A stretch of 64,000 bases of DNA from Parus major (Eukaryota > Chordata > Aves > Passeriformes > Paridae). The notes under the pieces were generated by a model that was not told the origin of the DNA, ran no database searches, and saw only the letters and a program-made list of their open reading frames with translations. Position 1 is the first letter of the stretch; each line of letters opens with the position of its first letter. Shown one piece after another: positions 49,811 to 61,239 of this stretch. The position numbers were made by a program, and so were the translations under genes. Where the stretch lies: NCBI RefSeq assembly GCF_001522545.3, contig NC_031799.1, forward strand, positions 31,026,896 to 31,090,895. The letters run 5' to 3'.

Positions 49811-51726
49811 CTGGAAAAAGGCTAAGTAATTTTGTTGTAGGGGAACCTATCCTTGCAAATCTGCACGTTTTCTGTACTATTTCACCTTTTTAGGTAAATG
49901 GTATGTAAAATTGTACTAGTAAACATTTTATTAGTCCTTTGTTAGATATGTGACTTAGCTAGACTCAAAAAAGATTCCTATGCCATAAATGTGTAGTTTC
50001 GCCTTAAAAACTGAAGTCTTGTTGGCTGTCATTGAGATAAAGATCAAATTTTCTGGGAAGAAGACCTAAACTTTTGATGCTGGAAAAATTCTGGCAGAAA
50101 TTTCCTGGAGGAAAAATGTATATTATAAAGACTGGTGTGAATCTTGAAAAGAGATCCCACCAAGGTGGATTAAATACTTAACATATCCTACATCTAACAA
50201 TTTTTAAATTTATCTGTCCCTATTGGCTGACTTCATTGCTTATTCCAATAATCTACCCAAATTCAGCTGTCAGAATGATGTGGTTCAGCAACATCTAAAA
50301 ACTAAACCACTCTTTGATCTGGTTTGGATTATATGCATCCCTATTATCATCTTTCTCTTAAGCTTTTCTTCTTCAACTTTCATCTGTTTTAATGGCAGGC
50401 AAGAACAAGCATTAGAGATGAAAACTCTTGAGGAAAATCATTCTGACTATTCAACATTCATGAGATGAAAGCATCCTGTACTTATCTGATTCTCAATGAA
50501 GTTATGTAAGAGCAATATTCAGACATGACAAAATTCAGAAATTTCCCATCACATATGTTCCTTCCTATTTTGTTTTCATTTGATTTGGGTTTTTTTAGTT
50601 GCTTCTGTTTACCTTGAGTGATAGCATATACTATATACATTCTATAGACATACTATATACTCTGGCAAAACAAGATGCTACCCTTTAGCAAGTGCTCTCA
50701 CTTTCAAGAAGAGATGCAAAAATCATATGAACCTAATGTGAACTGAACCAAAAGTGAGTTAAGCATCTGTCTTTGGACAGAATTATATTTTAGTTACAAA
50801 GCTTTCAAATTGGCTGCAGTTTTTTATGTTTAAACAAAGATCCATGTAGAGCCATAATGATATGTTGCCATGCATTAATATTCTGTTGTATTTATTATAA
50901 AAAATAACGTAAGATATGTTTTTTCCCAACCATAGCTACATTTAGGAACCTAACATTCTTGTGCAGATGTAACAGTAGAGGATGCTAGTGACTGACTTAG
51001 AGAGTCTTTGATGCAAAGATTGCTGTACCCATAGACCAGTCTTCATTGTCATGGGAATTTTGGAAGCAGTGACAGGACAGATGTTCCTAGGCCTTCCCTT
51101 TTGTTCCTGCCCCTGGTGGGAACAGCTGTCCTGATGCAAATCTGTGTGAGATTATACTATAAACACCACAGCTTAGCATAGGCTAAGTTAAAAAATCCTT
51201 GCTCAGAAAGTTTTGGGGAGTGCTTTCAAATGGGTTTGATCAGTTCTCTGGGTGCTGCTGTCCAGAAGTCAGCAGCATCCTCAGAACAAAGGCCAGAAGT
51301 AGAGTACATGATAAAGAAAAAACTGACAACTGCTGAAAGCTCATCTCCCAAAATTATAGCCCTCTGCATAGTTCTGTAATTGCTGTGCTGACACAGTCAG
51401 TGCTTTAAAAACAGTGACAGTGTTCCTTGTCTGCCAAGATACAATGGTAACATAGAGCTCAGTCTTGGTGTAACGAACAAGGATGAAGCTAATTCTAAAA
51501 CACTGAATAAAAATAACATTCAACACCAGTTTGCCAAAGGTATTTTTGGACTACCTACAAACACTAAGTTTGTTAGTCATGATATTCCTGCTGGAGCTTA
51601 GGTGGTGATCATTGTGATTTTTCTGGATTGGAGTGGAAGCTCAGTAAATTCAGTGATGTGAGACAGGGCTGAAACTAGCATAAAATTTGATTTATGGTTA
51701 AGCCACAAAACTACCATTTAATAAGC

Positions 51727-51776
51727 ATTCTCATGTCATTATATTAAGCCTATTCTCATGTCATTATATTAAGCCT
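51727..51776. repeat. Tandem duplication of a 25-bp unit
   Basis: Two exact copies of a unit starting ATTCTCATGTCATTATATTA and ending AGCCT stand head to tail. Just after them AAGCCTCT and AGAGGCTT form a small hairpin. Confidence 0.92.
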
Positions 51777-52842
51777 CTAACAGAGGCTTAGAGGAAGTAC
51801 TACTCAATACTGCCACTGAATGTGATTAGCTTTACAAATATTTATGTGCTTCTGGAGTTGTGTGAATCAAGAAAGGAATGGTGGGTATTTCTTGTGTTAA
51901 AAGACTAGCCTGGAACTCAGGGGTTTAGTCTTTATTTTAGATTCACTGGACCATTTAGGACTGGCTTTTCAAAGTTGTTATATATCTACAGTGTTTACTG
52001 ACTGTAGATGTAATTGTGAACTTGAAAGCTCTGAAAATTAGTCTTTTAAGCTCAGAGGATACTACAGTACTACAAAATACAAGCTACCTGATTACTTTAG
52101 GAGCACATAAGTTACAATTTTTCTTGATTCCTCTTGCAAGTACAGTACTTTTATTAGTTCATTTTCCAGCTGTCTTTTGTACTATCTTCACTTCTTTAAA
52201 TCAGTGTACTTTCACAGTTCTTTGGATTTCAGCGCTTATTAAAGATTTCAGCCTAATAACTGCTTATATTCCTTGAGTTGTTCATACATCCTTCATTGCT
52301 TTATTATTGAATTATTATTCTTGGAAAGCTTGAAATGCCCATGCGCCTTATGCCTAGTATATACACGACAGATTAATTCCAAGCTATAAAAATAAACAGC
52401 TCTCTTTGTTCTTAAGAGGATTTGGATTGAGTGGAGTGGCTTTATAAGTATTGCTTAGTATTGAAGTTTGGAAACAAAACAGAAAATGTATTATCCATTC
52501 ACGGTTAAAAATTACCGGCTTTGGTATTTTCAACTTAGCTGTTCCTTGAGCTTTTTATTCATTTTTCCTGATTGAGGTCTGTGCACTTTACAGGTTTGGA
52601 TTTTTTTTTAATGAATACAGAACTCCAAAATCAAACCCACCATGAGGAAAAGGAAGAGAGGCAGCAAGGGAAGTTCATACATCTAACTGAAAAGGCCATG
52701 GTATTATGCCAAAAAGCATGAATAATTACAGCACAGCAGCCTCTAGCTCCTTCCAAAGCTTGCTCCCTTCTGTGACAATGCCGTGGTTGGCAGTGACCGC
52801 CCTTGTGCTGGGGAATTCTGTGATGTCATTTTCACATGGTCT

Positions 52843-52880
52843 TGCAAAAAAAAAAAAAAAAACCAAAAAAAAAACCAAAC
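52843..52880. repeat. A-run with CC interruptions
   Basis: Eighteen As, CC, ten As, CC, AAACCC on the plus strand. Confidence 0.9.
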
Positions 52881-53748
52881 CCTGCTCACTGATTTCCACA
52901 GTGTTTGGTTTTCTAAGGTAGGTTTTTGAAACAGGTATCTTATTTTCTTTCTATGAACATCAAAAATCCCTGATAGATTTCTGGAAGAGAAGAGTTTAAT
53001 CCTGCAACTCTTGGCTGAAATTCCTCTCACCTGTTTATGTCAACACTGTGCTTAGATCAGAGCCATTAGACCTGTAACTTCCACCCTAGATATGGCTCCA
53101 TCAGATAAGTGATGGGGTGTTTTCAAATTTCAGAATGTTGCAAGTGCACAAAGGGAAAAGGTATGTTCATAAAATAAACAGAGCATAGGCAATAACAACA
53201 AACACATGACAAGGCAAGCATGGCCTTGGAAATTGGAATGAGATTCCTTATGGAACAGCTCACAGGTTTCAGGGAGGATCCAACAGGAAGTTAGGGCACC
53301 AACCCTTAATAAGAGCTTCTTCTAGAGTTGAGGAATCTCATGAAGCACAAAGGTGATGGATGAAGAAAGCAGAGGGCGTAACTGAGGAAGGAAACAGAGA
53401 CCATCTACGCTTACAGGAAAAACGAAGCTTAGCAAAACTTTCATAATGAGGAATAATAACTGCAATTAAGAGGCAGAGGTTAATGAGAGCTAATAAAAGA
53501 ATTCAGCATTGAAATGCAGTGCAAGTCTTAATATAACTTGGGGAGGTATAAGGGCTTTAGGCCACGTTGTTATTGCTAAGCAAAGCAAAATATGCTCTGG
53601 CTGGGCTTTCTTACATTCTTAACTCCCTCTTTATTACTTTACTTAATGAAACTAGCAGGCAAATCTCATAACCTTCTCTTGGCATTCTGCCCATTCCATA
53701 CAGCACGCAAAAATCCAGTCTCCTTTCACGAACTTTTTCAGGTCTTAC

Positions 53749-53803
53749 CATCACCCCTTGCTTCAACACCATCTGATAACATGCATTTCCCAGCATTATT
53801 TTC
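53749..53803 (-). CDS. Candidate internal exon upstream of the 49.6-49.8 kb terminal exon
   Basis: On the minus strand the acceptor TTCATATTTCTCTAAGTAG is followed by 55 bases open in phase 0 (ENNAGKCMLSDGVEARGD plus one base) and a strong donor GATG|GTAAGA. Its phase-1 exit fits the exon ending at 49810. No first exon with a start codon could be found. CR1 copies occupy 53.84-54.2 kb and 54.5-54.78 kb just upstream. The pair could also be a decayed gene or a chance combination. Confidence 0.3.
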
Positions 53804-53839
53804 CTACTTAGAGAAATATGAAGAATAGGTGGGATAGCA

Positions 53840-54206
53840 GGAGTTGTTCAGAATGGAGAAGGCTTTAGAGAGACTTCACTATGGTCTTCCAGCATCTCAA
53901 GGGGTCTCATGAAAAGGAAAAAGGGTTTTTATAAAGGCAGATAGTGACAAGACAAAAGGCAATGGTTTTAAATTGCAAGAAGGCTAGGATTAAATTCTTT
54001 ACTGTGAGGGCTAGGCACTGGAGCGGGATGCTTAGAAAAGTTGTGGGTGCCCTATCCCTGGCACTGTCCAAGACCAGGCTGGACAGGGCTTTGAGCAACC
54101 TGTTCTACTAGAAGGTATCCCTGCTCACAGCAATGAGGGTTGTAACTAGATGATCTTTAAGGTTCCTGGTTGAACTCAAACCATACTTTGATTCTCTGAT
54201 TCCATT
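53840..54206 (+). mobile_element. CR1 LINE 3' end
   Basis: Sense CR1 tail: GTTGTGGGTGCCCTATCCCT, CCAGGCTGGACAGGGCTTTG, AGCAACCTGTTCTACTAGAA, GATGATCTTTAAGGTTCC and the ending TTTGATTCTCTGATTCC. It lies immediately upstream (in the minus sense) of the candidate exon 53749-53803. Confidence 0.82.
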
Positions 54207-54489
54207 AATATTTTGTCTTGAAACAAGTGCAAAGGCTGTGGTTCAATTGGTATTCATATCAGTTAGGGAAATCCAGAGTTACTTCTGTCATCTTCCTTAA
54301 CAGGCTGTGCCCATGTCAGCTTTGTCACAATACTTCAGTGGGGAATTCCCAGATGGTTGGCACATACATATACTTTATAAGTATTGGTATGAGCAGTGTT
54401 AGTCAGGTAAAAGGTAATATATCTTATTAGCCTTGTTAATTGTACCAATGCATTAGGTTTTCACTTTGAGTGGAGAATAAGGATACTAA

Positions 54490-54780
54490 AGGAGCTTATA
54501 GCCAGGTGGGGATTGGCGTTTTTCCCCAGATAACAAGTGGCAGAATGAGAGGACAGTCTTAAGCTGTGCCAGAGGAGGTCTAGCTGGACATTAGAAAGAA
54601 ATTCTCCACAGAAAGGCTGATTGTGCATTGGAATGGGCTGTCCAGGGAGGTGGTGGAGTCACTGTCCCTGGAGGTGTTTCAGCAGACAGGTTGTGGCACT
54701 TAAGTTTTGGCGGTCTAGATGACAAGGTTCTATTATAGGCTGGACCCAATGATCTCACAGATTCTGTGATTCTGTGTGGA
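54490..54780 (+). mobile_element. CR1 LINE 3' end upstream of the promoter
   Basis: A second sense CR1 tail of another subtype: GAAATTCTCCACAGAAAGGC, TGGAATGGGCTGTCCAGGGA, CCCTGGAGGTGTTTCAGCAG, then CAGATTCTGTGATTCTGTG. It ends about 150 bases before the CpG island of the plus-strand gene. Confidence 0.82.
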
Positions 54781-54865
54781 AGTGTTTGTAACGCTCTAGA
54801 ACCACTGACGCGGTGCGTTTTTTTATAAAACGAGAAATTTTGGAGGGGAGAGGGGGTGGGGATTT

Positions 54866-54928
54866 TTTTGCTTTTTTCCTTTAGTGTTTTTTTTTTCTGT
54901 TTGCTTGTTTGGTTTTGGGTTTTTTTGG
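54866..54928. repeat. T/G-rich tract between CR1 and the CpG island
   Basis: T-runs broken by G/GG on the plus strand, just upstream of the promoter island. It may be nucleosome-depleted. Confidence 0.85.
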
Positions 54929-55046
54929 GAATTGTTTGCTCTCTGGCGGACGCTGCCCGGTGTTTCCGTCCAGGCAGGACAAGCTCCGTAGTCGCTTTCG
55001 CGGTGTCGCGGCAGCAGCAACACTCGCGGCCCGTGACGCATGTGGC

Positions 55047-55162
55047 AGGGCCGGGCTGAGGGCTGGGGGCCGGGCTGGGGGCCGGGCTGAGGGCTGGGGG
55101 CCGGGCTGAGGGCTTAGGGCCGGGCTGAGGGCGGGCCCCGGGGCCGGGCTGAGGGCGGGCCT
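55047..55162 (+). repeat. GC minisatellite immediately upstream of the start codon
   Basis: About six imperfect copies of a 12-24 base unit based on GGCCGGGCTGAGGGCTGGG end nine bases before the ATG at 55171. Units differ by TGG/TAG/CGG endings and by internal loss of the GAGGGCT part. It probably lies in the 5' untranslated region or core promoter. G-runs of 3-5 on the plus strand make G-quadruplexes possible in DNA or in the 5' UTR RNA. Confidence 0.85.
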
Positions 55163-55170
55163 TGGTGACC

Positions 55171-55400
55171 ATGGCGGCGGCCATGGCGGAGGCGGCCGCG
55201 GCCGTGGCGCCCGACTACGAGTCGGCGGAGGTGTACACGCGCGCCTTCCGCGTGGGCGCCCTGGGCCTCGGCTGGCGGCGGCTGCTGGGGCCGCCCGACC
55301 TCTCGCTGGAGGAGGAGCTGGCGGAAGAGGCGGACGCGGACGTGGCGGCGGCGCTGGGCTGCGTACCGGGCACGGCGGCCGACCTGCGCGCCGTCTGCAG
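55171..55400 (+). CDS. Coding exon 1 of an unidentified plus-strand gene
   Basis: The exon opens with ATG in a strong context (GTGACCATGG) inside a CpG island and runs open for 76 codons plus 2 bases to the donor CTGCAG|GTGGGG. A second in-frame ATG in good context lies 12 bases downstream at 55183. The peptide starts with an Ala-rich run, then a segment containing YTRAFRVGALGLGWRRLL, then an acidic Leu/Glu/Ala-rich helix-like part (LEEELAEEADADVAAALG). It leaves two bases (AG) that are completed by the first base of the exon at 61491 to give Ser. I do not recognise the family. No signal peptide or membrane segment is visible. An in-frame TTG upstream extends the open frame, but the ATG at 55171 is the natural start. 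Confidence 0.8.
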
Positions 55401-55614
55401 GTGGGGAAGCCCGGCTGTCTCCAGGCCGGGATTTGCGGCTCCGGTGCGAGGGGGATGCCGGTGGCCTCGCTCGGCGCTGGTGCGGGGGAGGTGGCTGGTG
55501 CTCTCGCCGGGCGCCGCGGTGCTTCTTCAAGAGAGGCGGAAGGTGGTCGGGCTAAACCACTTCAGAGCAGCCTCTTCCGGGCCTGTGAAACGTTTGTTTC
55601 TAGTTCCCGAGTAA

Positions 55615-55870
55615 TTACAGAGTCAAAGACTGTCAGGGGGTTGGAATGGGCCTTAAAGGCATATAGCCCCATGCCATGTCCAGGTACACATTCCACTAGA
55701 CCAGGTAGCTTAGAGCTCCATCCAGTCTGGCCTTCAACACTGCCAGAGTTCTAGCATCCACAACTTCTCTGGACAACCTGTTCCGGTGCCTCACCACACT
55801 CACAGTAAAGAATTTCTTCCCAATACCGAATCTAAAGTTGCCCCTTTTTCATTTGTACTGAATACTCATT
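55615..55870 (-). mobile_element. CR1 LINE 3' end, antisense, in intron 1
   Basis: The plus strand shows GGAATGGGCCTTAAAGGCAT, ACATTCCACTAGACCAGGTA, CCACAACTTCTCTGGACAAC and AGTAAAGAATTTCTTCCCAA, the complement of a CR1 tail. It lies in intron 1 directly after the CpG island. Confidence 0.82.
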
Positions 55871-56170
55871 ATCCTGTAGTAAAGTTCCTTATGAAGAATT
55901 GGTCATCAACATCTCTGGAGGCCAGATACGCAGAAAGACAAACAATTTTTCTGGAGAATAGTGCTCCAATAGGGGAAACTTCGTAACACATGTGAATTTG
56001 AACAGTTTGATGCTTAAAGTTACATGGGTGGACTTTTAGCAACCTGGTACTGGTTAATTACTTAAAGGTACCTGCACATCTTCATGGTTTTAGGAGGCAC
56101 CAGTTGCACAGTGAAACATATACCTTATATGAAGAAATAAGCCAGGCATCTGTTTGTATTAACAAATAAA

Positions 56171-56405
56171 ATCACAGAATGGTTTGGGTTGGAAGAGACT
56201 TTAAAGATCATGCTGTTCCAATAACTCTGCCATGGACAGCTACACCTTTCGCTAGACCAGGTTGCTCAAAGCTCAAAGCCCCATCCAGCCTGACCTTGAA
56301 CACTTCTTGGGATGGGCTTCCACAGTTTCTCTGGGCAGCTTGTTCCAGTGCCTCAACACTGTCACAGCATTTCTTCCTAATACTAATTCCATTCATTTAG
56401 TTTGA
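56171..56405 (-). mobile_element. CR1 LINE 3' end, antisense, in intron 1
   Basis: Nearly canonical antisense CR1 tail beginning ATCACAGAATGGTTTGGGTT and continuing through CTAGACCAGGTTGCTCAAAG and CAGCATTTCTTCCTAATACT. It has the same orientation as, and is similar to, the copy 300 bases upstream, but is less diverged. Confidence 0.85.
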
Positions 56406-59400
56406 ATCCCTTAAAATCATTTAGAGTAGTTCAGGTAGCTGGCAGCATACAGTACCTGTTGAGTGTCTCTTGGTCCTTAGCTTCCACTGACTTGTTTTTC
56501 TCAGGGTAGTGGTGAAGTCAGAGCCATTTAAGTGCTTTGTGGGTGCTGAACCAGCAGCATCATCTAACATGCTATGGCTGGAAGGCTTTCCGGTCACATG
56601 TATAGTAAGAATTGTCCTTCACCTGTTGAAAGGCCTGATTTCAGGCAGTAATTCCTGTAGAAAGCATCACAGTTGGTAATTTATCTGTAGTCCATCAGTA
56701 AGGAAGACATGCCAGAGTTCTGATTCTATCTGTATAGTTTTGTGCTTCAGCTGTCACAGTTCTGGTGACTAGCATAATTTTTTTTCCATTATTAGACTTA
56801 GTGAAAACAGACTCTGATGTTGGTTTAAAAAAAATGTATTCTGTATTCTGGTGTGACAGAAACTATAGCAATTACTCTGTAAGCTCTTCCAGTGTAGATA
56901 GTCCCTGATTTCTCCTCTGCTCCTTTTTCTCTGTCAACTCTATTGCCTGATCCTGTGTGTTGCTGTTTTCATTTGAATTCCAAGGACGTTTTCCTGTTGT
57001 TTCTTTATTTTTCTCCACATTCCTTCTGCTTTTTTCTTCTGTTCTGCTTTCTTCAGTTTGCACTTGCTGTATTTCACTTGCTCTCTGCATTTGCTGGTGT
57101 TACAGAGCAGTGCTGTCTGTTTGAAGCTGAGTGTACTGTCAGTGGTGGATGTTTAGGAAAGAGGAAAAAGACTGGTGATCTATGACAGGGAGAAAACTGA
57201 TCATCTGGCAGACTTTTATTGGCTTTGCAGGAGAATGAAGCTAAACCTGCACATCCTGGTGTGACCTTTCCCCTGTTCAGGCTGGAATCCCAATCTGTAA
57301 TCTCCATGTGCTTTTGCTTTTAAATTAAGGAGCACTAGCCTCTTGAATCTTTCCTTAACATTGACCAACATCCAGCTGGTACCTCTGATCACTTCTACTC
57401 ACCTGCTCTGAGCTGCTCATATTCCTCCCTTGAGCAGAGATGAGAACAGTGGGGTACACCAAGATCTGTTCTATAATATCCTGAGGTCACGTGTATTACT
57501 GGTGTAAATATAACTTTTCAAGTGCCGAAATGAACGCATAAGGGAAATAAACACAGATTTTTGTGACTCTAAACTGAGGAAGCTTCTGACAAATTAAGAA
57601 GGTTTTCTTTGGGCAGAAGAAAGATAGAAAGATGTGGACACTCCTACATCTATTTTTAAAATAGTGTTAGATTAAAAGAATCTTTCATGGATTCAGGATG
57701 AAGATTTTCAGTATCTGTCATTAAATTTTTTTTAGAGTAGTGACATAGTGACATTTAAGTATTCCTGACAATGTAGAGTTTTCTGGTGAGGAGAAATGTT
57801 ATTGAACTGAATACATTGAAATAAAATTTCCTTGAAATACAATACATTGAAATGTATCATGTTTAAATTATTTTATTTTAATAACTCTTTGGGCACCCCA
57901 GTGCAATATGGTTATTGTGGGATTTTGTTTGGTTGCTTTAGGGTTTGTTTGGTTTGGTTTTTGTTTTGGTTTTTTTTTTCAGTATTTTGGGTTTTTTTGT
58001 GTGGGGTTTTTTTTGGTTTTTGTTTTGTTTTGTTGGATTTTTTTTTGTTTATTTGTTGGTTCATTTTTTGTTGTTGCTATGCTTGTTTGTTTTTGTTTTA
58101 TTATTATTATTTTACTATATTTTCTTCCTGTAATAGATTCCTACAGACAGAATGCAGGAAAAAATTGGTATCTTCATCCACTTGCATTTGACTCAGTAAG
58201 AATGCCTTGCCTATTGCAAGTTATATCAAGTTGTATGCTAATCATTATAGGGATTGCTTGTGTTTTCATCAGATCATAAACAGGTGTAAAATTGTGTCTT
58301 TATCTGGAAGATTCCATAGGTAATTCTCTTTACCAAGGTGTCAAAAGAGAAAAAATCTAGGTTTTGTTCAAGTGCCTCAGGAGTCTGTGAGCAAGCAAGT
58401 ATTATTCATAATTGGTGCTGGAGTGACTGAAGTTGTTGAATGTTGGAGATGCTAAGTTATGTTATTCTGTTTTGTCTTCCGTGTCATTTGTTGCGTGCAT
58501 GTGTAGGGCAGGCTAAGCCTCAAATCACTGTGGATTTTAGGTAGGTCAAGAGAGGTGAGGCTTGCAGGTACCTTATTCAACTTCAGCCCTAATTCACCTT
58601 CTAGTTTTATTTGAAGGGGTAGTTGTAAATATCTCTTGGGATGTGTTATAAAGCTGCATTAAGCTAGCATTAACGTCTTAACGTGTTAGTATTTAGCGTC
58701 TCGTGGTATTAGTGTCTCAAAGGTGATGAAAGTAGTACCTTTAAAATATGTGCAATATAAAGAGTAATATGGACATTGTATCTGCTTATTATAAAGTATC
58801 AGGCCAAATGCTATCTTTGAATTTCTAAAAGAGAAAACTCATTGTGCTGCTAGAATATTCTGGGAAAGATAAAGTCACAGTGATTAAGTGCTTCATTGGT
58901 AGTCTGTTTCCAAGTCTACATTTCCAGAGAGTTTCTTCTGCATTTTTATTTCTGGTCACCTTAAAATATCTCCATAGGGGACATAAATTCAGATAACACT
59001 TTGCACGTGGCTTTTTTCAAACTTTCAACTATTGTTCCTCATTAGTGTCCTGCGCTTCACCTTGGTTTCAATGAAACAGCATGGCCAGTGTTTTCCTCTC
59101 CGTTGCAACTATGCGACTGAATGAATTTATTGTGCATGCAGGAACAGTCTCTGAGGGGACACAGCAGGATCCCAATCTTGTGGCAGTCAGGAGTGAGGGT
59201 GTTCCTAGTGTGAACTCTGTCTTGCATGCGCTTCTGTGTCTTAAGTGTCTGACATTGACTTAGCCTTCATTTCTGGAGGGTCAGCATATACTTCGTGTTT
59301 GTAAAGTTTGATTTCCTCAGGACCACGGACCAAGCATTGCTTATGTGGTTCTACTGGCAGCAGTGGAGTTACACAGTGGGAGCTCCAGCATGGCCTGTGT

Positions 59401-61239
59401 GTACAGCCACACAACAAAGCCTTTCAAGACTTTGGTATATGGTATATGTGGTACACATGTAATTAATTATTAGAATGAGTTCTAATACTAAAAATGGTGC
59501 TCTGCTTTACCTTTAGAAATTGATGGTTTCCGACTTTTCAGAAGTGAGAAGTGACAGTACTAGTGCATGCAAGCTTCCATGGAACTTGTCAGGGGTTCAA
59601 TGTCAGTATCTCTTTACACCAGATACCTTTCAGTCCTTACAATGAAAAAGAAGAAGCAGTTTTAATGGCAATGATTTTACGTAGTGTCTGCTTGTAGCAG
59701 GTTTTCTGGGGATATTAGTTTTTTCCCTGAAGCAGACAATTAATGGTCATGGTGTGGATAGCACAGTCAGAGATCCCACCTAGGGCTATGGGAAGAAAGA
59801 AAAGCACAAGTATTGTTAGTAAGATCTGACATACTATTGGTGGGGTCTGGCACAGAAGTGATAGGGGAAACTGTCACTTTTGATGCAAGTGAAACTTCAC
59901 AATGGTAGGTAATAGACATTTTCAGATCCTGCAAATAATACCTGTGGTGTTTAAATAACTGAATATGTCGTCATTTCCTCAAAGTGGTACTTAATCTAGT
60001 GACTTGGTCTCTGTAGTGAATGGGATCACTGATCCATGTGCTGCAGACTTTGGATAAATAATTTGGTCATGTTGTCAGTTTTACAGAAAGGATCAGTTGT
60101 GAGTTGATTTATCTGTCAGGGGATATCCTTTATTATGTGGACTGCTTGTAACACAGCTCTATGCCACATGGAGAACAACCGTATCTAAAAGGTTAATGGT
60201 TGAACTGTGTTCTCCAAAGTGCTGTTCTCCATCTTTCTGTTAGTTAAATTACTATTTCTCAGCTGTGTTTCAGTCTACATTTGACACAGGATTCACTTGG
60301 TTGTCTCTGCCTCCACTTCCTCAAGTGAGAATCTAAGCACAAGGGTCATTCTGTTTCCAGGAGGTTGTGGCTCATTACTGTAAAGTACCTTTTAAAATGG
60401 TGTTTCTGAAAGAATCCCATTTTCTCAGTAACTTAAAAAAATTATTTTCTGTTTGAGGTGAAAACTGTGAGACAGAAAGTTTAAAACTTTGTATGTTGCT
60501 GAATGATAAATAACTAAACAATAGTAAATTCATATTACTGCCAATACAGAGTGACTTTATTGGCTCATCAGAAGAAAGCCATCTGTCCACAATCAAAGTT
60601 TTTTCTCTGACTTTTGCTTATTGTCAGCTTATAACAGTTGATTCCAGACTTCTATTTCTCAATTACTTTGTACTCCTATGCAGTTCCACTCTAAAGGGTT
60701 ATTCATTACTGCAGTGATGTTATTGTTGACATAGGGAATGAAAGAATATAATGGAATCATTAATGTTATTGAGGATAAATGGTACGGTCTGAAAGGTTTT
60801 CCTGAACTTCACCAGTCGTAGTTTTGTCCGATAAAGAGATGGGTTTGTGCAAGAGTTTGCTGGAATTCAAACTGCAGGTGGACTTAGACACTGGAGTAAG
60901 CCCTGTCTTTTAGACTGCAAAATAGAAGAGACAAAAGCAGCCAAGTCTCATTCAAAGCAGTTCTCTGTTTTAAATATGTTTTTTTCGTCAGACTTTTATT
61001 CATCTTTAAGCTGGATAAAATTCTATTGTGATTAATGCAAAATGCTTCTGGGAAGGACGAGGAAGGGATGTGCATATGATGAGTCCTCTGATTCTGGTGT
61101 GCTGCAGTGCACAACCTGAAATGGGAACTCATAAATGGAACCAGGTATGAAACCACTTCCGGGTTCCTGCCTCTCGTACTTGTACACATACTGTGAGAAA
61201 TCACTGCTGTGTCCAAAGAGGACAGCTCTAGATTTAGAT
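56406..61239. other. Intron 1 of the plus-strand gene
   Basis: Apart from the T/G tract no element is recognised. The phase agreement of the exons at 55400 and 61491 means no exon is required here, although an alternative in-frame one cannot be excluded. Confidence 0.6.
57905..58120. repeat. T/G-only low-complexity tract (about 215 bp)
   Basis: The mirror of the 20.3 kb tract, T-runs broken by G or GG on the plus strand. The hydrophobic Phe/Leu/Trp-rich frames here are compositional. It lies in intron 1 of the plus-strand gene. Confidence 0.9.

Larger units (their letters stand above)
49811..53748. other. Possible intron; one membrane-like chance frame
   Basis: A plus-strand frame 50223-50468 reads a hydrophobic segment (VWIICIPIIIFLLS) followed by a polar tail and stop. 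It has no ATG and no upstream exon, so it is not called. Otherwise no exon or transposon is supported. Confidence 0.4.
54930..55560 (+). promoter_or_regulatory. CpG island promoter of the plus-strand gene
   Basis: The base composition changes sharply to GC-rich and CpG-dense across this stretch, covering the start codon, exon 1 and the start of intron 1. There is no TATA box. A CRE-like TGACGCA lies near 55034. The sequence at the start codon (CCATGGCGGC, then GCCATGGCGGAGG) resembles a YY1-type downstream element. The transcription start should lie between about 54950 and 55165. CR1 fragments bound the island on both sides. Divergent transcription on the minus strand is possible but not shown. 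Confidence 0.7.

Noticed and set aside
54591..55184. 197-codon minus-strand frame rich in Pro/Gly/Arg
   Set aside because: It is the complement of the minisatellite, exon 1 and a CR1 tail, and contains low-complexity Lys-rich sequence.
57832..58279. Hydrophobic Phe/Leu/Trp-rich frames of 62-123 codons
   Set aside because: They are translations of a T/G two-base tract, with no start context or splice sites.
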